Below, in pieces: positions 59,068 to 64,000 of a DNA stretch of 64,000 nt. The translations under genes were made by a program, and so were the position numbers. The notes beneath the pieces were generated by a model. It searched no databases. It worked only from the letters and a program-made list of their open reading frames with translations, and was not told the DNA's origin. The stretch is taken from contig REDI01000054.1 in NCBI GenBank assembly GCA_007693595.1, positions 1 to 64,000 on the forward strand, in the 5' to 3' direction. Position 1 is the first letter of the stretch. Each line of letters begins with the position of its first letter. This DNA comes from Deltaproteobacteria bacterium (lineage in GTDB: Bacteria; Myxococcota_A; UBA796; GCA-2862545).

Positions 59068-59373
59068 ATGTTGGTTCGAAGTTGCGCATTGGCGATCCTG
59101 GTGCTCGTCAGCCCAGCGCTGGCTACCGAGGGCGAAGGTTGGGTGCCCTTCGACGAACACGACGATGGCATCCCGACCGATCCTCACGACGAAGACGAGG
59201 ACGATGAGGACGATGAGGACGATGGCGACCACTTCGACGGCCCCTTCGTCTCGGGCCAGACGGCCGCGGACCTCGCCGACGAAGAAGGCGGAACCGACTG
59301 TTCGGGCATGGATGTGGGCGCCGCCGCCGTGGTCGCGCTGCCGCTGCTCGCCCTCGGGCGTCGGCGCCTTTAG
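59068..59373 (+). CDS. Short acidic exported protein with MYXO-CTERM-like tail
   Basis: A 101-residue exported protein. The signal peptide is MLVRSCALAILVLVSPALA. The mature part is dominated by Asp, Glu and His (including long Asp/Glu runs). The C-terminus is a Cys followed by GMDVGAAAVVALPLLALGRRRL: a Cys, a hydrophobic helix and an Arg cluster, the MYXO-CTERM layout also seen in the protein at 14911-16191. Surface exposure after processing is likely, and the acidic/His part might bind calcium or other divalent metals. ATG at 59068 has GGAGG five bases upstream. It stands between the uncharacterised and FHA genes with about 150 bp on its upstream side. Confidence 0.8.
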   Translation: MLVRSCALAILVLVSPALATEGEGWVPFDEHDDGIPTDPHDEDEDDEDDEDDGDHFDGPFVSGQTAADLADEEGGTDCSGMDVGAAAVVALPLLALGRRRL

Positions 59374-59391
59374 TGTCTCGCCTTCGAGGGC

Positions 59392-61077
59392 TCAGCGAAC
59401 ATTGTACTTGATCATGCCCTCGATGATGATGCAGTCCAGAGGGGGCGGAGGCGTCCCGATGTTCTTGTCGAGGGGCAGATCGCCCGCTGCGGGGTCCAGC
59501 GCGGCCATGCACGGGATGAACACCGCCCGCGCCAGCGCGGCCCCTGCCTGCTGGAGGGCGTAGGGCTTGACCCGCTGCACCTCGTTGAGCGCGACCGAAG
59601 GGGTCATCGATCTTCCCGTGAGGTTTAGGTTGCTGAAGTCCCCGTTGAAGTCTGCTGCGTAATATCGAACGAGGCGGTTGATGACGCCCACGTTGTCCTC
59701 TGGATCGGGCAAGAAGCGGCCCGCTTTAGGTCCGATCGCGGGGTTCAGGGCTTGGATGAGCTCCGCCACGTTGTTGCTGGAGCGAGGATCTTCGGTGATG
59801 TCGCTGCCCCCCTCGAACATGCAGACGATGTTCTGTTCGTTGACCGCTTGCAAGGCATTGAGCTCATCGAAGCTATCCGGTGGGACGTAGCCACGAAGGG
59901 TCGACGCGCTCTCGCGCAGGGCTTCGGCTTGCTGCTCCCGGTCCATGGCGCGCCACTTGGCGTAGTCGGCGGCTGCGTCGTGGGTCAGCCCCCTCACGCC
60001 GAGCTGCTGGGCCTGGCGCCAGGTCATCGCCATGGGACCTCGGCCGCAGACCTCGTTGCCAAGGCTGTCGCCGTCGATGAAGGTCCAATCGCGGTCCGCT
60101 CCCACACCCTCGAGGGCGGCGATGTAAGGCAGCACGCGGAGCAGGATCTCTGGCCAGCCTTGGCGTTGCATCTGATTCTTGATCTGCACGAAGTCGCTAT
60201 CGTTGCGGCGATACACCCAGCGGAGCCGGTTTTGGCGGTCCTCGCTGTTGACGAGCGCGGTGAGCTCCTGTCGGAAGGCGTTGAGGAACTCTTCATCCTG
60301 CTGGAGCACGAACTTGACCCCGGGGTCGACGCCGTTCGCGCCTCCGATGATCCGCGCGGCGTAGGATTCGAGGGTCGGCCCCTGGCCCTCGGAGCCTCCG
60401 CCGAGCATGGAGACCTCCGAGCGGCAATCGGTCAGCTCAGTATCCTTCTTGGCGGCGTCGACGGCGGACTGGCAGGCCACCAGCCCCAGCCCCCCGGCGA
60501 AGAGCCACCCTGCCAGGACGGCGATTCCGCTGATGAGGTATCGAGGGCGAAGAATCGCGCCGGTCTTGATGAACGTGCCCCAGCGCTGGATCTCGGCGCC
60601 GCCTCGGGTGGTGAGGAAGGTCACGAGCCCCTGTCGCTTGAGCTCCGAGAACAGGCTCTTGCCCGAGAGGCGCTTTCGGGCGCGGTCGAAGTCGGACTCT
60701 TTGGTCTTGGGTTGCCCCTTCTGGCTAATCAGAAGGATGTAGAAGCGGGGGCCTTCGGGGGTCACCAACGAGAAGGAGTCGGCCGAGTAGGTGTCGCTCG
60801 CGCCTTGGGCCGCGACGGGGGAGGTCACCTGCTTGGCGCTGCTGCCGGCGCGGAAGGCGAAGACGCCGGCGGTGCGCTCGATCGGGGCGATGACGAAGCT
60901 GCCATCGCCCTGAGAGAGAAGCTTGACGTGGTTCGGAAGCACGCCGAGGTTCTCGGGAAGCACGATGTCATTGCTTGCGGGATCGGAGCCGAGGCGGATC
61001 TCCATGCCCTTGAAGGGGCCGAAGCGGGTACCGCCGAACTCGGGTGCGAGCTCCAGGAAGGTTTCGGTGAGCGCCAT
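59392..61077 (-). CDS. FHA-domain single-pass membrane protein
   Basis: A 561-residue protein. The N-terminal ~115 residues have the FHA pattern (GMEIRLGSDPASNDIVLP, then LPNHVKLLSQGDGSFVIAP), a domain that binds phosphothreonine. A basic linker leads to one transmembrane helix at about 179-202. The C-terminal ~360 residues lie on the other side of the membrane and belong to no family I recognise; they include several cysteines and a helical middle. No signal peptide, so the FHA is in the cytoplasm. It is divergent from the membrane-FHA/vWA/kinase genes, with a 181-bp AT-richer gap between. Its position suggests it reads phosphothreonines made by the neighbouring kinase. Confidence 0.82.
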   Translation of the reverse strand: MALTETFLELAPEFGGTRFGPFKGMEIRLGSDPASNDIVLPENLGVLPNHVKLLSQGDGSFVIAPIERTAGVFAFRAGSSAKQVTSPVAAQGASDTYSADSFSLVTPEGPRFYILLISQKGQPKTKESDFDRARKRLSGKSLFSELKRQGLVTFLTTRGGAEIQRWGTFIKTGAILRPRYLISGIAVLAGWLFAGGLGLVACQSAVDAAKKDTELTDCRSEVSMLGGGSEGQGPTLESYAARIIGGANGVDPGVKFVLQQDEEFLNAFRQELTALVNSEDRQNRLRWVYRRNDSDFVQIKNQMQRQGWPEILLRVLPYIAALEGVGADRDWTFIDGDSLGNEVCGRGPMAMTWRQAQQLGVRGLTHDAAADYAKWRAMDREQQAEALRESASTLRGYVPPDSFDELNALQAVNEQNIVCMFEGGSDITEDPRSSNNVAELIQALNPAIGPKAGRFLPDPEDNVGVINRLVRYYAADFNGDFSNLNLTGRSMTPSVALNEVQRVKPYALQQAGAALARAVFIPCMAALDPAAGDLPLDKNIGTPPPPLDCIIIEGMIKYNVR

Positions 61078-61258
61078 GCGGAAGCCTCGAAGAGTGGAAG
61101 CAGGAGGCTAGCACACCGCCCCCGTCCTTGTGGAGGCGGTCGATGTTGTGGGTCTATTTATCCGCGTGAAAACATGATATTTGTGGAAACTTGTCGTTCA
61201 TTCGCCCCCCGCGTCCCTCGGGTGAGGTAGAGTCCCGTCGCATCATGGGACGAGCCGC
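61078..61258. promoter_or_regulatory. Divergent promoter region between the FHA gene and the FHA-like/vWA/kinase genes
   Basis: A 181-bp gap between divergent genes. Bases 61154-61202 are clearly AT-richer than the surroundings (for example GATATTTGTGG), as expected for overlapping divergent promoters. No perfect -35/-10 pair was found by eye, and no hairpin stands out. One shared region would allow the two gene sets to be expressed together. Confidence 0.5.
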
Positions 61259-62374
61259 ATGAACATCTTCCTGGTACCTCACACCGCCTTCCGTCACGTC
61301 GCTGTCGCCTTCCTGACCGGCGCAGTTCCGCTGGTGATCTGGTGGTTTCTCTTGAACTGGCAGGTCGTGCTCGGGCCTTGGCTCTTTCAGGCTGGATTGC
61401 TCTGGGATCCGATGTTCGAAGGCACCATTCTCTTCTCGCTCATGGCAGGCGCCATCGCTTGGGTGCACATCAGCGCCGAGTGTGGCCTTCGACGCCGCGC
61501 GATAGCCTGGAAGATCCTGCTACCCTTCCTAGCAGCCTTGTTCTCCTTCCTTCTCACCGGCGTGCTGGTCTTCGCCAACGCGGTCCTCACGCCCCTCATC
61601 GTGGGGCTCATCGACCCTTCGCTCGGTGAGATTCTGGCCGATCCGTCGACGGCGACCTACCGCTTTCGGCTGCTCGACTGGATCTTCGCGGGCACGATGA
61701 TCAGCGTGTTTACGCTGCTTGTTCGCGTTGGGTGGGGATTCGTAGGTGGCCTGTCTCCCTACATCCCGGAGTCGATCGCCGCTGTCTTCGAGGTCCCTGC
61801 GCAGCCGGCCAAGGTCGGCCTCTGGATGAGCCTCGAGCATCTGCTCGCCGGGCCATCCGCGGCGCTCATCGGGGCGGCGGTCTGGCACATCCTCAGTCAT
61901 ATCGTCATCAAGGATATGTACCTGGCCACCGCCTTGGGTTTCACCTCCTTCGGGTTTTGCTTCGGGCTCATCGCCTGGGGGGTGCCGTCCGACCTCTATG
62001 CGGGGTGGATCCGGGTCTTGTCCTCTCATCGGTTCGGTCACCGGATCCCCATCGACACGCCGGAGGGGGGCGTGGTCGAGCGGGTCGTCGGCCACTATCC
62101 TCGCGGGCTCGATCTCTGGATCGGAGCGGAGCACGGGGTGGCAGAGCTGCACGCTTCCTTCGTGCGCGCCACGGACGGCGCCTATACGGTGCGAGGCCTG
62201 TCTCAGCACCCCATCAAGCTCAAGCGGGCGCTCGAGAGCGTCGACCTCTCCTACGAGCCGACCTCTCCTGTTCCGCTCGAGACCGACCTACGCATGGAAG
62301 ATCGCGTGATGATCGGCCCCAAGAAGCAGCAGACCATCGTCGAGTTCATCATGCTGCCCAAGGAGGAGCGGTGA
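61259..62374 (+). CDS. Polytopic membrane protein with FHA-like C-terminal domain
   Basis: A 371-residue membrane protein. About six to seven transmembrane helices occupy residues 10-250. The C-terminal ~110 residues are soluble and have the spacing of a degenerate FHA domain (RVVGHYPRGLDLWIG, AEHGVAELHASFV, DGAYTVRGLS, LRMEDRVMIGPK), including a His in the place of the usual SxxH serine-histidine. A phosphopeptide-binding role is thus possible but uncertain. It starts at ATG 61259 with a weak site and overlaps the vWA gene by one base (TGATG). No family for the membrane part is recognised. Confidence 0.78.
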   Translation: MNIFLVPHTAFRHVAVAFLTGAVPLVIWWFLLNWQVVLGPWLFQAGLLWDPMFEGTILFSLMAGAIAWVHISAECGLRRRAIAWKILLPFLAALFSFLLTGVLVFANAVLTPLIVGLIDPSLGEILADPSTATYRFRLLDWIFAGTMISVFTLLVRVGWGFVGGLSPYIPESIAAVFEVPAQPAKVGLWMSLEHLLAGPSAALIGAAVWHILSHIVIKDMYLATALGFTSFGFCFGLIAWGVPSDLYAGWIRVLSSHRFGHRIPIDTPEGGVVERVVGHYPRGLDLWIGAEHGVAELHASFVRATDGAYTVRGLSQHPIKLKRALESVDLSYEPTSPVPLETDLRMEDRVMIGPKKQQTIVEFIMLPKEER

Positions 62375-63882
62375 TGAACACGTCTTTGCGGCACCTGTTC
62401 GGACTCTTCGCTGCGATGCTCGTCGCAGGGTGCGTCGATCCAATGTCTGCCGAGACTGCCGTCCCTATCGATGGCACCACCTATCGGATCAGCCCCCCTG
62501 TCGTGACCGAAGGGAGCGAACTCACCGTCGATATCATGCGCGACATTCGCCGCTGCAAGCAGGTGTTCAGCAACCCGGATCGCTACGACGCCAATGCCTT
62601 CGAGAGCCACGAAGACCGCCTGGAGCGTTGCCTTCCTCGGGTGGACCGCGCCTCGGGGCAGGTGGAGCTGTCGTTCCGTCTCGCGCAGCGTGACAACGCG
62701 AACCGCGGACTCATCCTCCCTCTCCAGAAGGATCACGTGCGCGTTCGGCACATGGAGCGGGAGGTCCCCCACTTCGAGCTCGAGCGCTATGGGCGAGCCG
62801 ATGCGGGGCAGCTCTTCATCCTGCTCGTCGACGCTACGCACACCATGGGGCTCGCTGACTCCCAGGGAATCACTCGACTTCAGCGCGTCATCAACGCGAT
62901 CTTGGGAGCCAAGAACACGATCCTCGCTCCAGGCTCCGCCGTCGCGGTGCTCCGGTACGGAACAGAGATCTCGGGCACGGCGGGGCAGCCCATCTCCGAG
63001 GTGGTCCCTGTCACCACCGCGGCCGAGCTCAAGGCCGAGCTCGAGGCTATCAAGAACCCTCGGGGCTTCACCGAGCTCTATGGCGCGGTGAGTCAGGCGG
63101 TCGGCCCGCTGCTCGACGCCGATACGGCGATCTCCAGGTTTCTCTCGGAGCGCGACATGCAGCCGACGGTCGTGCTGCTCACCGATGGCTTCAACAACCG
63201 GCACAGGCGCGAGCGCTGTGGCGACAACGCGCCCAAGTTAGCCGATACGCTTCAGAACCTCCGTGCTGCCCGTCAGAAACCACCCAGCCAGCGGCCGGTC
63301 CTGTATACGGTCGGGTTCGGCGCGCCGCCTTTCCGTCCCGGGTGGGTCGCGCCCAAGGACGACATCAGCGTCACGCCGGAGCAGTTGTGCGGGGAGTTCG
63401 TCCACAACTTCATCGACGGGGAGCTCGACGCCGTGTCGATCGACAACGTCTCGCTGTTGTGGCTCGCCGAGGTAGGCGGCGGTGAGGGCTTCATCAAGCC
63501 ACACGTGGGACAGATCCGCGAGGCGCTCGCGGATACGGCTCCGCAGCGCTTCACTTGGTATCGGGTAAAGTACAGGGTAGACCCATTTTACCACCGCTCC
63601 TCGTTCAACTCACGCATCGTGCTGACGCAGTTCGTCGCCGCGGATGCGAGCGTCATGATCCACCCGAGTCCTTGGTTCGATGTGCCGACGGGCCTGCCCA
63701 CCGAGGAGGGAGCGGAGGAGGGAGCGCGGTGGGTCAAGCCGGGTGATATTCGCCGCGCCACGAGCTTTACCGTGCCCTTGTTAGGTGGGTTCATCGTGTT
63801 GGGCTTTCTGGGGTCGGCCTTGTTCAATACCCGCCGGGCCCTCTTCCGTCGCGCGAAGCGCTCGTCCAAGAAGAAGAAGTGA
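62374..63882 (+). CDS. vWA-domain lipoprotein with C-terminal membrane anchor
   Basis: A 502-residue lipoprotein (LVAGC, Cys20). A von Willebrand factor A domain runs from about 145 to 340. The metal-site motif is DATHT at 153-157, a variant of DxSxS in which Thr replace both Ser; LLTDGFNN is the usual third metal-site region. A loop-rich segment follows and a C-terminal helix (LLGGFIVLGFLGSALF) precedes a cluster of Lys/Arg, so both ends are tied to the membrane and the vWA domain is periplasmic. vWA domains bind protein partners through the metal ion. The next gene begins 25 bp later and is a kinase. Family by motif; partner unknown. Confidence 0.85.
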   Translation: MNTSLRHLFGLFAAMLVAGCVDPMSAETAVPIDGTTYRISPPVVTEGSELTVDIMRDIRRCKQVFSNPDRYDANAFESHEDRLERCLPRVDRASGQVELSFRLAQRDNANRGLILPLQKDHVRVRHMEREVPHFELERYGRADAGQLFILLVDATHTMGLADSQGITRLQRVINAILGAKNTILAPGSAVAVLRYGTEISGTAGQPISEVVPVTTAAELKAELEAIKNPRGFTELYGAVSQAVGPLLDADTAISRFLSERDMQPTVVLLTDGFNNRHRRERCGDNAPKLADTLQNLRAARQKPPSQRPVLYTVGFGAPPFRPGWVAPKDDISVTPEQLCGEFVHNFIDGELDAVSIDNVSLLWLAEVGGGEGFIKPHVGQIREALADTAPQRFTWYRVKYRVDPFYHRSSFNSRIVLTQFVAADASVMIHPSPWFDVPTGLPTEEGAEEGARWVKPGDIRRATSFTVPLLGGFIVLGFLGSALFNTRRALFRRAKRSSKKKK

Positions 63883-63907
63883 ACTCCTGACCCGCTAGCG
63901 AGGACGC

Positions 63908-64000
63908 GTGCCCCGAACCATCGCCGGCTACGAGATCGTCAAGGAGCTGGGAGCAGGCGCGTTTGGGACCGTCTGGCTCGCTGAGGGCGAGGTGCCTCGA
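63908..64000 (+). CDS. N-terminus of a Ser/Thr protein kinase (right edge)
   Basis: Only 31 codons fall in the window. They begin MPRTIAGYEIVKELG and continue with GAGAFGTVWLAEGE, a textbook glycine-rich loop of eukaryotic-like kinases (GxGxFGxVxxA). The invariant lysine would be just beyond the edge. GTG at 63908 has GAGG four bases upstream. It follows the vWA gene by 25 bp and is probably in the same unit. Its ending and sensor domain are outside the window. It is a different protein from the kinase at 18342. Confidence 0.88.
   Translation, partial: MPRTIAGYEIVKELGAGAFGTVWLAEGEVPR

Noticed and set aside
61732-63882. A longer plus-strand frame reaching upstream of the vWA lipoprotein
   Set aside because: Its first 214 codons overlap the polytopic membrane protein in another frame and are Arg-rich shadow sequence. 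The real start at 62374 has a lipobox and a TGATG overlap.
1-64000. CRISPR arrays, insertion sequences, prophage, tRNA or rRNA genes
   Set aside because: No repeated spacer array, transposase motif, integrase, or cloverleaf was found by reading the intergenic stretches; the gaps are short and show none of these.

Overview
The window is GC-rich and densely packed, with G/C-ending codons, many GTG and TTG starts, very short gaps and several tail-to-tail overlapping genes. A Hanks-type Ser/Thr kinase, a second kinase cut by the right edge, MYXO-CTERM-like tails (Cys, membrane helix, Arg cluster), a MopE-type metal-binding lipoprotein, many lipoproteins of unknown role and a caa3-type cytochrome oxidase together suggest a free-living aerobic member of the Myxococcota or a related deltaproteobacterial-type lineage. 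That placement is inference from gene content; no rRNA or tRNA gene is present to settle it. I see no insertion sequence, prophage, CRISPR array or rearrangement hotspot, so this looks like ordinary chromosome. Layout, left to right. 1-5.5 kb: the start of a truncated membrane-anchored protein (minus strand, left edge), an exonuclease III, a zinc-ribbon protein, an RluA-type pseudouridine synthase, a DUF4342-like/TPR protein, an Ig-like lipoprotein, signal peptidase I, a CoA-pyrophosphatase-like Nudix enzyme and a stand-alone receiver protein. 5.5-18 kb: an aminotransferase with an unknown partner, an ABC exporter, a HelD-like helicase, a glyoxalase-II-like hydrolase, a DUF4178 membrane protein, an M48 lipoprotein peptidase, a MYXO-CTERM-like secreted protein, a DUF1963-like protein and an RlmL-type methyltransferase. 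18-28.5 kb: a membrane Ser/Thr kinase, a TPR-TonB-receptor fusion with a lipoprotein partner, a second RNA-type methyltransferase, a lipoprotein GH13 amylase and a DASS (SLC13) carboxylate transporter. 28.5-40.7 kb, mostly minus strand: a four-gene block (Rossmann protein, swivel-first aconitase-family enzyme, second exonuclease III, PLC-like lipoprotein), a DUF924 protein, an HtrA protease overlapping a 2-hydroxyacid dehydrogenase, and an active/inactive M16 protease pair coupled to a branched-chain aminotransferase. 40.9-52.7 kb is a cytochrome oxidase locus. It holds a MopE/C-type-lectin lipoprotein, heme A synthase and heme O synthase (ctaA, ctaB), coxB with a C-terminal cytochrome c, coxA, coxC, and a subunit IV-like membrane protein fused to a second cytochrome c. 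A clear intrinsic terminator follows, then CtaG, a YtkA/FixH-like lipoprotein, a MauG/cytochrome c peroxidase and, convergently, SURF1 with an outer-membrane-like protein. Uroporphyrinogen decarboxylase (hemE) and fumarase (fumC) follow at 54.8-58 kb, so heme supply, heme A maturation, copper handling and oxidase structure all lie within about 15 kb. 59-64 kb, the right edge, holds the most system-like unknown: an FHA-domain single-pass membrane protein facing away from a polytopic membrane protein with an FHA-like tail, a von Willebrand A lipoprotein with a C-terminal anchor, and the start of a Ser/Thr kinase. The domain content suggests phospho-dependent signalling across the cell envelope, but the locus runs off the window. 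Function names rest on motifs read by eye; no database search was possible.
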